A DNA stretch of 64,000 bases from Stomorhina lunata (lineage: Eukaryota; Arthropoda; Insecta; Diptera; Rhiniidae), in contig OW121741.1 in NCBI GenBank assembly GCA_933228675.1, positions 115,132,694 to 115,196,693 on the forward strand. The letters are read 5' to 3'. Below are positions 49,351 through 60,872 of this stretch, in pieces (the first letter of the stretch is position 1; the number at the start of each line of letters is the position of its first letter). Below the pieces are notes generated by a model that had not been told where the DNA came from, searched no databases, and worked only from the letters and a program-made list of their open reading frames with translations. A program made the position numbers and the translations under genes.

Positions 49351-50584
49351 TTACATTTGTATGTGTGCATAAAATGTCTACTAGGAATATAGTATGTGTT
49401 CGCTATTAGATAAAGGTATGAGAGCAGATATTTATGTCTTTATATATGAATTATTTGTATTGTTATGGATGTAAAAAAGTGACCAACCATGAAGTGCATG
49501 TCCGAGTGCATAAGACAGGTCCTCGAAGGAATGTCTTCATTGTTTTAGTATCCAAGCTAATGTGAAGTGATAAAAAATACTGGGACTTAAACTAAAGATA
49601 TTTTAAATTTAAGCAACAAATTGCATTGAAAATTCACACACATGAACAAGTCCCTATCCCTGAGTATCTCTGCAGGTCCTACACACAGTTTATTCCTAAG
49701 TTGCATGTGTAATAATTTCATGTGTCCAAATAAATTTTTGAAAGCTTTTTCATTTGTTGTTATTTTTTAAGTTCATAAAAAACTAACAACAAAATATTGT
49801 CTCGTCTATTTTTTTTTTTTTTGTTAATAGAAAGAACTGAATATTTTTGTTAGAGCCACATTCGGTATTGCTAACAAATTTTTATGTTGTTCTTGCATGT
49901 TGCTGATGTTTTGTTGCCAATTTTTTTTTTTCGAAGTTTCTGTCTTTATTTATTGTTGCTGTATTAAAACTGCAGTTACCTGTATAGAGTCGAGTACAAA
50001 ACTAATGGCTAAAAAATAGAAACAAAAAAAAAACTTTGCCTGCTGCTTGACTGCATTTGAATTTTGTAGCAAAAATAATAAAGAAACAAATAAAACTTAA
50101 AAAAAACTCTAAACTCTTTTATAGTCGTAGATCACAGCATAAAAAAATAAATAAACTCGTGCTGCAAGAGGTGAGGAAATACACATTTTCCAAAACTAGA
50201 ACATCAACGGAAAACTCTGACAAAAACAAAGCAAAACAAACTAAAATGAAAAGAAAGAAAAACAATGAAGTTTAACACAAATGCAGCTGCAACTTTTAAG
50301 TGAATTTTCGCTTAATATTGTTTCTTTTTGAAATCAAGCGAATTTTGTTCTTGTTTCTGAGTTTTTGATGTTGATGACCAATCACTTATTTGTCTAATTC
50401 GCTTAAACTTTTTGTTGCTTAAAGTTTCAAACATTCAAAAATAATTTTTGCTGTAAAAAGATGTTTGTTATTTTAGAAAGCAAATGGAAATGCGTTGATT
50501 TGTTTAACCCAAATTGCAAATGTAAAAAAGGAGTTTCAAAGATTGCTAATACACAGCAGAGTGAGATAAATTCACATTTTTTCG
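49351..50584. other. Unique DNA
   Basis: Holds GTTGTTATTTTTT, TTTGTTGTTGC-type tracts and a 72-codon lysine-rich plus frame (50057-50275) with no support. No gene recognised. Confidence 0.45.
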
Positions 50585-50960
50585 TCATAAATTTTAATTT
50601 TTTCAAAAATTTCACTATTCTTATAGTAAAAATTTTCAAAATTTACTATTCGTTTAGTAAAATTTTCAAATTTCACTATTTTTATAGGAAAAATTTCAAA
50701 ATTTTACTGTTTTTATAGGAACATTTTCAAAATTTTACTATTTTAATAGGATAACGTGCTATTTTTAAAGGAAAATTTATAAAATTTTGCTGCTATTAAA
50801 AAAAAAACATTTCAAAAATTTTCTATAAAAATAGGAAAAGTTCCTATTTTTATAGGAAAAGTTCCTATTTTTATAGGAAAAGTTCCTATTTTTATAGGAA
50901 AAGTCCCTATTTTTATATTAAAATTTTTCTATTTTTATTGGAATAAAGGAAAACTATTTA
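50585..50960 (-). repeat. Minisatellite array 9a (complement orientation)
   Basis: Units of TTTCACTATTTTTATAG and GAAAAATTTCAAAATTTTAC, the complement of the array 9b monomer. Includes a 21-bp sub-repeat at 50841-50917 (separate entry). Confidence 0.8.
50841..50917. repeat. 21-bp hairpin sub-repeat
   Basis: Nearly four tandem units of TTCCTATTTTTATAGGAA plus AAG. Each contains TTCCTAT / ATAGGAA pairing across four T. It is a shortened form of the 31-bp unit that keeps only one of its two hairpins. Confidence 0.85.
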
Positions 50961-51419
50961 TAGAAAAAGAATTTTATATGAAATTTTTGAAAATAAAGTT
51001 TCATAAATAAGTCTTGAATAGAAAATCTTTCATGTAATAATTTTTTAATAGAAATTTTTTGAACTATTTTTGAAAATCTTTTAATAGAAAATTTTTCTTA
51101 TTAAAATTTTTCATATGAAAATTTTATCATATCAAATTTTTTAATGAAATTTTGTCATATAAAATTTTTTTAATGAAATTTCTTTTATTAAAGTTTTTAG
51201 AAGAAATTTTTCATATTTACAATTTTCATAGACATTTTTTTGAACTAAAATGTTTCTTTAAAAATTGTTTTATAAAAAATTTTTCACAATAAAATTTTTA
51301 AATAGAAAATTTTTTATATAAAAATTGTTAATAGATTTTTTTTTTTTAATTTTTCATATTAAAATTTTATCATAGAAAAGTTTTTAAAAGAAATTTTTTT
51401 AAATTTACTAATAACAAAA
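50961..51419. repeat. Degenerate ~27 bp CATATGAAA/ATATTAAAA stretch
   Basis: Loose units of TTTTTCATATTAAAATTTTT and TAATAGAAATTTTT. It lies between the two opposite-sense halves of array 9. A very similar degenerate stretch occupies 60990-61745 inside array 11. Confidence 0.6.
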
Positions 51420-52930
51420 CTAAAAATTTTATAAATTTAATAATAACAACACTAAAATTTCTAAAATCTTATAAAAATAGTAAAATTTTTGAAAATTTTT
51501 TCTATAAAAATTTTTAAAATTTTCATATAAAAATTTTTAAAATTTTCATATAAAAATTTTTAAAATTTTCATATAAAAATTTTTAAAATTTTCCTAAAAA
51601 AATTTTGAAAACTTTTCGAAAAAAATAGTAAAACTTTGAAAATTTTCCTATAAAAATAGTAAAATATTAAAGATTTTCCTATACAAATAGTAAAATTTTG
51701 AAAATTTTTCTACAAAAATAGTGAAAATTTTAAAATTTTCCTGTAATAATAGTAAATTTTAAAAATGTTTCTATAAAAATAGTAAAATTTTGGAAATTAT
51801 CCTATGAAAATAGTAAAAATTTGAAAATTTTGAAAATTTTCTTTTAAATTTTGAAAATTTTCCTATAAAAATAGTAAAATTTTGAGATTTTCCCATGCAA
51901 ATTGTAAAATTTTGAAAATTTTCCTATAAAAATATAGTAAAATTTTTAAAATTTTCCAATAGAAATAGTAGAGTTTTGAAAATTTTTCTATAAAAATAGT
52001 AAAATTTTGAAAATTTTTCTATAAAAATAGCAAAATTTTGAAAATTTTCCTATAAAAATAGTAAAATTTTGAAAATATTTCTATCATAATAGTTAACTTT
52101 TGAAAATCTTCCTATAAAAATAATAAAATTTTGGAAATTTTCCTATAAAAATAATAAAATTTTCCTATAAAAATAGTGAAATTTTGAAAATTTTTCTATA
52201 AAATAGTAAAACTTTCCTATAAAAATAGTAAGATTTTAAAAAATTTTCTATAGAAATAGTAAATTTTTTCTATAAAAATAGTAAAATTTAAAAAACTTTA
52301 ATATAAAAATAGTAAAATTTTAAAAATTTTTCTGTAAAAATAGTAAAATAGTAAAATTTTAAAATTTTCCTTTCAAAATAGTCAAATTTTAAAAATTTTT
52401 CTTTAAAAATAGTAAAATTTTTAGAACTTTCCTATAAAAAAAAATAAAATTTTGAAAATTTTTCTTTAAAAATAGTAAAATTTTTAAAAATTTAATATAA
52501 AAATAGTAAAATTTTGAAAATTTTCCTATAAAAAAAATTTGAAAATTTCCCAATAAAAATAGTAAAATTTTGAAAATTTTCCTATAAAAATAGTAAAAGT
52601 TTGATAACTTTCCTATAAAAATAGTAAAATTTTAAAAATGTTCCTATAAAAATAGTAAATTTTTGAAAATTTTTCTTAAAAATAGTAAAATTTTGAAAAT
52701 TTTTCTATAAAGATAGTAAAATTTTAAAAATTTTCCTAATAAATAGTAAACTGTTAAAAATTTAAAAATTTTTTAAATTTTCGTATAAAAATAGCAAAAT
52801 TTTAAAAAATAGTAAAATTTTACAAATTTTGCTGCAAAATTGGTAAAATTTTAAAAATTTTCTTATAAAAAAAGAGAAATTTTGAAAAATGTTCTGAGAA
52901 AATAGTGAAATTTTGAAAACTTTCTTAAAA
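51420..52930 (+). repeat. Minisatellite array 9b (31 bp, asymmetric)
   Basis: Monomer AGTAAAATTTTGAAAATTTT then CCTATAAAAAT. Arms AGT and CCT do not match, so the palindrome carries one mismatch. Heavily diverged with many indels and partial units (e.g. 52160-52360). Confidence 0.9.
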
Positions 52931-54097
52931 AGACAATTATCTGAAAAAATAAAAATAATTAAACTAAGAAGTAAAATTTTGAAGTTTAATGCTTTGTGCG
53001 GCGTAAATGCATATGTAAATTAATTAAATGCATTTGTTTATTTCGATTTGATTGCTTATTTGGTTTTTAGTTGCTATAAACATTGGTTTTTCTTTAGTAT
53101 TAATGCACAATGGGACAAAACCACCGTGTATATTAAAAATGCAATTTCTAAAGAGTTAACTGAATTTATGTAAAAATTGTCTTAAAAATAGTAAAAAAGT
53201 ATTTAAGTCAAATTTTTTACTGTTTACTCTTTATTACTTGACCCATTGTGCATTTATATTTATTATGCGCTTATTCGAATTCAGATTAATTTCAACTCTT
53301 TTTAGTCACTGAACTCTTTTAATTTATTTTCTTTAGAGATTTAGCGAAAGTTTTTTTGTTCGATTTAAATTTGGTTAATGCACTTGTGCTTTTTTTTCTT
53401 TTTGCCTATAAATCCAGTTAAGCTAATCAATACGAATGCATATTGTACATTTTTTTCATTATTTCAAAAGAAAAAAAAGAAAAATTAACTCTGACATTTA
53501 CATAGATTTGAATGACTTGTCTGTCGTTTAGGTGATTTACTGCTTCAAAGCATTTGGTTTGTTTAAAATAAAGACATTAAAATATATTTGTTGCAACTGC
53601 ACAGTTAAGGCCACTTTCATTTAACTCTTTTTGTTGCACTTGATTTGAGAAAGTTTTTTTTTTCAATTGTGTCTATAGTTTGGCAATAACTATGTATTTA
53701 TGTCTTGTCTAATATAACTATAAGCTTGTCCGTCTGTCAGTAAATTGGATTATTAACCTTTACTAAAAATAAAGAAATTATAAATAAATTGAGGATGTTT
53801 GAAGCTTAATATGAAACTTTGTTGATTGTTTATGGCCTTAGTTGAGAGTTTTGCATTTTAAAATTAATCAGTGTCCAAAAATGGTTGGGAAATTATTGAA
53901 AGTTTTTGAGGTTAAAATAAATAATTTTGAACTAAAATTACAAACATTATTAAGAAAAAAGTAAAATCACCTAAACTTGACTAAATTTGCTTTTTATAGG
54001 AAAAAACTTTGAAATTACTTTTATAAAAAAATTTTGAAAATTCAGATTTCTTCAATAACAAAATTTTCTACAGGAAAATTATTCGAATTTTCCTATT
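52931..54097. other. Unique DNA with MITE-6
   Basis: Includes the small TIR element at 53106-53250. Otherwise A+T-rich with poly-T and poly-A tracts and no gene. Confidence 0.45.
53106..53250. mobile_element. MITE-6, ~145 bp, CACAATGGG ends
   Basis: CACAATGGGACA at 53106 and TGACCCATTGTG ending 53250 are inverted (11 of 12). The match extends outward through ATG, giving TTA on both sides (53100-53102 and 53254-53256) if ATG is part of the end. Ends resemble those of the 38144-40419 element. Class uncertain (Transib-like by its end, TTA flank by the other reading). Confidence 0.55.
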
Positions 54098-54507
54098 TAT
54101 ACCCTTCACCACCATAGATGGAATGGGCATTACAAGATTGTGCCTTTAGTATACCAATAGGCTTATAATAACTTTCTAAGTCCATTTAGTGATGTGAGTC
54201 CATCCGTCTGGACGGCCATATAATCATATCATAAAGATAATTTGATGAAATTTGGCACAGATCATTTTTTTCATAGTGGGACCATGGCTTTTGAAATTCG
54301 TCGAAATCAGTAAACTATTTATGGTACCTCCCACTTCCCGGAATTTATATATTGGCTAAAAACTTTCCCGGAATTGATATATTGGCCACAAATATCAATA
54401 TTTTTTCATGAAATTTAAAACAGATACTTCTTATGTAAACTAAAATTACTGAACCAAATTTCAGTAACCACTGTACCAAAAATCACTAAAACGCTCGTAG
54501 ATTTTCA
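54098..54507 (-). mobile_element. Dispersed family, reverse copy F, truncated by array 10
   Basis: Begins TATACCCTTCACCACC (complement of the right end), followed by TTTAGTATACCAATAGG, CATCCGTCTGGACGG, TTTGGCACAGATCATTTTTT and GGTACCTCCCACTTCCCGG as in copies A-C. A 30-bp local duplication (TTCCCGGAATT, ATATATTGG) sits at about 54347-54390. The copy stops after AAATCACTAAAACGCTCGTA, where the 31-bp array begins. Confidence 0.8.
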
Positions 54508-56945
54508 AAATTTTGCTATATTTATAGGAACACTTTCAAAACTTTGCTATTTCTATAGGAACATTTTTAAAATTTTGCTATATTTGTAGGAAAATTTTCA
54601 AAATTTTTATATTTTTATAGGAAAATTTCCAAAAATATATTTATTTTCAAAATTTTGCTATTTTTATAGGAAAATTTTCAAAATTTTGCAATTTTTATAG
54701 GAAAATTTTGCTATTTTTATAGAAAAATTTTCAAAATTTTGCTATTTTTATCGGAAAATTTTCAAAGTTTTGCTATTTTTATAGGAAATTTTTCAAAATT
54801 TTGCTATTTTTATAGCAAATTTTTCAAAATTTTGCTATTTTTATAGAAAAATTTTCAAAATATTGCTATTTTTATAGGAAAATTTTCAAAATTTTGCTAT
54901 TTTTATAGGAAAATTTTGCAATTTTTTGCTATTTTTATAGGAAAATTTTCAAAATTTTGCTTTTTTTAAAAGAAAATTTTGCTATTTTTATAGGAAAGTT
55001 TTCAAAATTTTGCTATTTTTATAGGAAAATTTTCAAAACTTTGCTAGTTTTATAGGAAAATTTTCAAAATTTTGCTATTTTTATAGGAAAATTTTCAAAA
55101 TGTTGCTATTTTTATAAGAAAATTTTCAAAATTTTTCTTTTTTTATATTAAAATTTTCTAAATTTTGCTATTTTTATAGGAAAATTTTGCAATTTTTATA
55201 GGAAAGTTTTCAAAATTTTGCTATTTTTATAGGAAAGTTTTCAAAATTTTGCTATTTTTATAGGAAAATTTTCAAAACTTTGCTATTTTTATGAGAAAAT
55301 TTTCAAAATTTTTCTTTTTTTATATTAAAATTTTCTAAATTTTGCTATTTTTATAGGAAAATTTTGCAATTTTTATAGGAAAATTTTCAAAATTTTGCTA
55401 TTTTTATAGGAAAATTTTCAAAATTTTGCAATTTTTATAGGAAAATTTTGCTATTTTTATAGAAAAATTTTCAAAATTTTGCTATTTTTATCGGAAAATT
55501 TTCAAAGTTTTGCTATTTTTATAGGAAATTTTTCAAAATTTTGCTATTTTTATAGCAAATTTTTCAAAATTTTGCTATTTTTATAGAAAAATTTTCAAAA
55601 TATTGCTATTTTTATAGGAAAATTTTCAAAATTTTGCTATTTTTATAGGAAAATTTTGCAATTTTTTGCTATTTTTATAGGAAAATTTTCAAAATTTTGC
55701 TTTTTTTAAAAGAAAATTTTGCTATTTTTATAGGAAAGTTTTCAAAATTTTGCTATTTTTATAGGAAAATTTTCAAAACTTTGCTAGTTTTATAGGAAAA
55801 TTTTCAAAATTTTGCTATTTTTATAGGAAAATTTTCAAAATGTTGCTATTTTTATAAGAAAATTTTCAAAATTTTTCTTTTTTTATATTAAAATTTTCTA
55901 AATTTTGCTATTTTTATAGGAAAATTTTGCAATTTTTATAGGAAAGTTTTCAAAATTTTGCTATTTTTATAGGAAAGTTTTCAAAATTTTGCTATTTTTA
56001 TAGGAAAATTTTCAAAACTTTGCTATTTTTATAAGAAAATTTTCAAAATTTTTCTTTTTTTATATTAAAATTTTCTAAATTTTGCTATTTTTATAGGAAA
56101 ATTTTGCAATTTTTATAGGAAAATTTTCAAAATTTTGCTATTTTTATAGGAAAATTTTCAAAATTTTGCAATTTTTATAGGAAAATTTTGCTATTTTTAT
56201 AGAAAAATTTTCAAAATTTTGCTATTTTTATAGGAAAATTTTGAAAGTTTTGCTATTTTTATAGGAAATTTTTCAAAATTTTGCTATTTTTATAGCAAAT
56301 TTTTCAAAATTTTGCTATTTTTATAGGAAAATTTTCAAAATATTGCTATTTTTATAGGAAAATTTTCAAAATGTTGCTATTTTTACAGGAAAATTTTGCA
56401 ATTTTTTGCTATTTTTATAGGAAAATTTTCAAAATTTTGCTATTTTTATAGAAAAATTTTCTATTTTTATAGGAAAGTTTTCAAAATTTTGCTATTTTTA
56501 TAGGAAAATTTTCAAAACTTTGCTAGTTTTATAGGAAAATTTTCAAAATTTTGCTATTTTTATAGGAAAATTTTCAAAATGTTGCTAATTTTATAAGAAA
56601 ATTTTCAAAATTTTCCTTTTTTTATATTAAAATTTTCTAAATTTTGCTATTTTTATAGGAAAATTTTTATAGGAAAGTTTTCAAAATTTTGCTATTTTTA
56701 TAGGAAAATTTTCAAAACTTTGCTAGTTTTATAGGAAAATTTTCAAAATTTTGCTATTTTATAGGAAAATTTTCAAAATGTTGCTATTTTTATAAGAAAA
56801 TTTTCAAAATTTTTCTTATTTTATATTAAAATTTTCTAAAGTTTGCGGTTTTTATAGGAAAATTTTCAAAATTTTGCTATTTTTATAGAAAAATTTTAAA
56901 AATTTTGCTATTATTATAGGAAAATTTTTATTGGATAATTTTAAA
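54508..56945 (-). repeat. Minisatellite array 10 (31 bp)
   Basis: Monomer GCTATTTTTATAG plus GAAAATTTTCAAAATTTT, ~78 units; the complement of array 11 (60535-63160). Contains shortened units (TTTTGCAATTTTTATAGG) that mark a 740-bp higher-order repeat. Confidence 0.96.
54644..56640. repeat. 740-bp higher-order repeat within array 10
   Basis: Copy 1 54644-55383, copy 2 55384-56123, copy 3 from 56124 (partial, ~515 bp). Landmark TTTTTATCGGAAAATTTTC at 54751 recurs exactly 740 bp later, and TAGGAAAATTTTGAAAG replaces it in copy 3. Copies 1 and 2 appear almost identical; I noticed one difference (TATGAG at 55290, TATAAG at 56030). An additional ~280 bp partial copy follows at 56650-56860. Confidence 0.9.
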
Positions 56946-59018
56946 ATCCTTTATTTTAAAGAAATATATCCATATGGCCCCAAGAGAAGTGCAAATAACA
57001 ATCAATCTAATTAATGGCAATACAAAAATTGACGGGCATTGAAACTTCTGTTGGATTTCATAAAATGTACAGAGCTTTTTAATTTATTATGTATGTATAT
57101 ATTTTTGTTGTTTTTTTTTTGCACAAATATATTCAGCTAGAGCTTATGCATAAAAATCTTTACTCTACTTTGCAACATCAACATTTCAATTAATGTTTTT
57201 TGCTTTATGTAGCAAAAAGTTTGTGTCAGAAAAAAATGAAAAAATAATGGCAATGACATAAGAAATAATGCGAGTATAGCAAAATTATGAGTGATCGAGG
57301 TTGAGCATATGAAAATGTTAAGTTTATTTTTTTAAGTGGTTTTTATTGTTAAAAGTATTAGTATTTTCCTCATATTTTACAAATTTTAAATCTTATAAAA
57401 TATTTATATCTAACTAATGTTTGTTTCTAGTTTCATTGTATACATTTTCTAAGCGTTAGATAACACTAGTCAACTAATCTTCAAACAAATGACAGTTGTA
57501 CATCAAAATACCATATGTGGCAGTTTGTTGCAAATCATTCATTTTCCTTTATAGACATTGTATGTTTTTGCTGAAGTCTGAATCAGAATAAATGTGTTTT
57601 TTGTTCAATTTTCAAATTGTTATTGACATTTGGCGAACGTTTGACGCCAACATGACCAACCCGTTTAATACATCATAGATTTTGATGCATTAGTCTTGTG
57701 TTTGATAGCTTTTACTGGCGATTTGCTGTCAGTTTAGGCTTCAAAATGCGTTGGAATTTTTAATTAGAAAAATTTATAAAAATAAATTAAAGCTTTTAAT
57801 ACCATGTATAAATGTTAAAACAATGAAGTTGTTTAATTAGTCTTTTTTTAGAGTTTCACTGGATGTAGCGCACTAGATAGTAAGAGTATTTATGAAGAAA
57901 GATTACATTATCAAAAGATTCATCACACAATCTTCATCTAATAGATTTAATAAACTTTAAGACTTAACTTTTCATTTAACTTTCCAAAACTTATTGATTT
58001 TAAATAGTCTCAAACTGACCCTTTTATCAGTTGGCTGACTCCCCCTTCGGACAAATGAATGAACGAGCAGACAAACAAAATTATTTCCAACTCGTTTTGC
58101 AATTAACATCATTATTGTTCTTCTTCAACTGATTTGATCAAACAAAATGCTCATACACGTACATATTAACAAATGGAATTTTCTTAAAACAGAATAAAAA
58201 AAATAAATAATATCGTTCCTTTGTATAAGAAAATTCTTTTGCATATTTATTTCATTGCAAGTGAATGAGTTTATTCATTCATTCATTGGAATTATATTTA
58301 TACATCTTTTAGGATTTCAAGTTTCGAGTTGCAACTGGAGAAGAAAAAAAAATATAAAATCCTACTTAATTCCTTTTGTAATTTTCATAATGTTCTAAAT
58401 ACTCCATTCGAGTATGTTCTGGTATAAATGTTCTCTAGTGGGAGTCTATTTGCATTTATATTTCTTTCAGCAATTTCTTTTTAAAATCCTCTTTTTTTAT
58501 TTTTATATGGCCCTAAGCTTTTTATGTGTGTGTGTTTTTTTTTTCTAAAATCTTATGATTTTTTGTATTTTTTTGTAAAAGTGGCGCATGTGTAATTGGT
58601 TCTATTATTCATACAAGTGCTCGTATTAAATAGCATCAAATTAACTTTACTACCCATTGCAATTATACATTCAAATTGTCTAATGCAGCATTAGTGTGTG
58701 TCCGTCTGCCTCAGCTTGATATGCACACAGATGTCTTTCAAAAAAATATGATAAGCCAGCAAACATTTCATTGTTAAACTATGTTGAAAATTTTATAAAT
58801 ACATACTAAATCTGAGTTAAAATAATTTTTCGCGATGTTGAGACTTGTTGGCCTTATTTTCTAAAAATCCCTGATGCTCTTTTGTCGATCCAAATATTAG
58901 TATTTAATATGCAAATTTTTTTAAAAAATGGGAAAAGGTTCCCCATGCTAATTTTTTTGTTAAATTATCCTAACTAATTTAAGAAATTACATGCAAATTT
59001 ATAAGTTTTGCTTGTTCT
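56946..59018. other. Unique DNA in the loop of the 10/11 inverted repeat
   Basis: Ordinary A+T-rich DNA with slightly more complex sequence at 57440-57740 and an (ATTC)n trace at 58273. No gene, RNA gene or clear splice pair. Confidence 0.45.
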
Positions 59019-59340
59019 GGGGCCAAATTACACCATTCGATATCGATCGAAATCTTAGATATTTTCAAAACATTTGTATACCATACTTTAAGGACAATAC
59101 AAATTATTTAAAATATGCACAGTTTACTATATTTTTTTGAAGTTATTTGCCAACAGATGAACAATAGTAAAAGAGTTTTAATTGAGCAATAAATATTTTT
59201 TAAAAACAAATCAAAATGGAAACCAAATTTCAATAAACTTTTTGCATCGAAATAACTTTGAGCATCCCTAAAGTATACTTCATAATATTCGCCTAAAAGT
59301 CTGAGTTTTCGATCGATATCGAATGCGGTAATTTGGCCCC
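59019..59340. mobile_element. MITE-4, 322 bp, GGGGCCAAATTAC ends
   Basis: Left end GGGGCCAAATTACACC then ATTCGATATCGATCGAAA; complement of right end GGGGCCAAATTACCGC then ATTCGATATCGATCGAAA. Inverted ends of ~34 bp match at all but two positions. They contain the palindrome ATCGATCGAT-type word. I could not identify a target duplication. The 94-codon minus frame (59108-59392) is not a gene. Confidence 0.8.
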
Positions 59341-59392
59341 TTATCTTGCAGTTTAAAAAACATGATTTAAACTTGGATTGCTCTAAGTTCAA

Positions 59393-60006
59393 TCAGCCTA
59401 ACCACAGAACAAATTTTAAAGTCGATTTTATGTAAAATCGACTTTATTTTAAAGTCAACTTTTGTAATTTTTCGTACCATAAGAAATTTTTAAAATAAGA
59501 CTTTTAAAATATTTTTAAACAAATACATTCAAATATTACAAAAGCTTTTTTAAATGAATAGAAATAATAACACAAAATTTCAAAAAATTCCAAAAACAAG
59601 AAAGAAAATTTTGTGTTCTTAAGACAAAACAGCATATCTTAATATTTTTAATTTTTTCATAATATGTTTAAAAAATTGTTTAAGTGATCATCAAACTTTA
59701 CATAAAATTGAGTTTTTGTGCAATAATAATAGAAAACGACAATTGTAATATGATACCAATCCGTTTTTAAAAAACTTAAATTTAAAGTGTATCTAATGAC
59801 TGAAAATTGTAAAAAATCAATTTCAGCTTAACATTTTTATCCAAAGGATCACAAAATGATAAACATTCAAAAGAAAAAAAGCTTATTTTAGTTTTAAAAA
59901 TTAAGTTCTAAAATTTAAATTAAAATTTGTTTTATGGTACGATTTTTAAAATAAAGTCGAAATTTTCGGTTTAAAGTAAACTTTAAATGTTCTGTGGTTA
60001 GGCTGA
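59393..60006. mobile_element. MITE-5, 614 bp, TCAGCCTAACCACAGAAC ends
   Basis: TCAGCCTAACCACAGAACAA at the left and TCAGCCTAACCACAGAACAT in the complement of the right. The inverted similarity continues ~80 bp inward to CGTACCATAA on both sides. A perfect hairpin AAAGTCGATTTTA / TAAAATCGACTTT (59418-59430, 59433-59445) lies in the left arm. No coding capacity; class unknown. Confidence 0.8.
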
Positions 60007-60534
60007 ATGATTCTATATCTTACAAGTCTGAAAATACTAACAAATTTTAAGCATTTTAGGGGAAATACGTAGAAACTAACTCTACTAAGAGAGCTTTGTG
60101 GAAATCAAAACCTTTTAAACATATGTAATGCAAATGTATATCAAATTGTTTGTTGGGCTTTTAATAAAAATGCGTTAAGTTCTTTTCTAATGTGTACAAA
60201 AAACGAGAAAGGGAATGAGAGAGATGCTTTTAATGCCTCTTTCAAGCAGTTTTACATATATAAGAGTAATTTTTAAGCACAAAAGCCTTTACATAATTAT
60301 TTAAGGACTTTTTTTCGTATAATCTTAAAAACGAAGTGATGATATTTTCAAATATTATGGAGAAAATCTACTTTTAACGCTTTTTCTGTCTCAGAGTAAT
60401 CTTAAGAAAATTAATTGCTGAACAAATTAGAAACACTCATATCATGGAAATTCTTAAACTTAAAATTTTCATATGAAAACATAATTATGAGTATTCCTAT
60501 GCAAAATTTTGAAATTATATTTTTTTTTATAAAA
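60007..60534. other. Unique DNA before array 11
   Basis: No feature beyond AGGGAATGAGAGAG at 60209. Grades into array-like sequence at ~60535. Confidence 0.45.
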
Positions 60535-60684
60535 ATATCAAAATTTTAAGAATTTTCTACAAAAATAGCAAAATTTTAATAATTTTCTATTAAAGTTATA
60601 AAGTTTTAAAAATTTTCCTATAAAAATAGCAAAATTTTGACAATTTTCCTTCAAAAATAGCAAAATTTTGAAAGTTTATCTATC

Positions 60685-60872
60685 GGGTGTTTTTTATTGA
60701 GGTATAGAACTTTAAGTTGGCATCACTTTTTTAACTGGCGGCCATTTTGTCAGCTGTCAAGTGATTAATATTTAGTTTGGTTTGCCATTTCATCATGAAC
60801 AGGTTGACAAAAGAACAACGCTTGCAAATCGTGCAAATTTATTTCGAAAATAATGGTTCAGCAAAATTCTGA
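60685..60872 (+). mobile_element. Tc1/mariner 5'-end fragment inside array 11
   Basis: GGGTGTTTTTTATTGAGG and TATAGAACTTTAAGTTGGC form a terminal repeat and leader of the type seen in mariner-like elements. GGCGGCCATTTTGTCAGCTG follows, then an ATG at 60795 with a transposase-like start. Array sequence lies on both sides. The rest of the element is missing. Confidence 0.75.
60795..60872 (+). pseudogene. Truncated mariner-like transposase start (25 codons)
   Basis: The frame begins MNRLTKEQRLQIVQIYFEN, which resembles the first helix-turn-helix of insect mariner-type transposases, then ends in TGA after NGSAKF. The catalytic domain is absent, so it cannot encode an active enzyme. Recognition is from memory of the family; a protein search would confirm it. 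Confidence 0.7.

Noticed and set aside
59108..59392. 94-codon minus-strand frame
   Set aside because: Its body is the interior and right arm of MITE-4 and it runs into the start of MITE-5.
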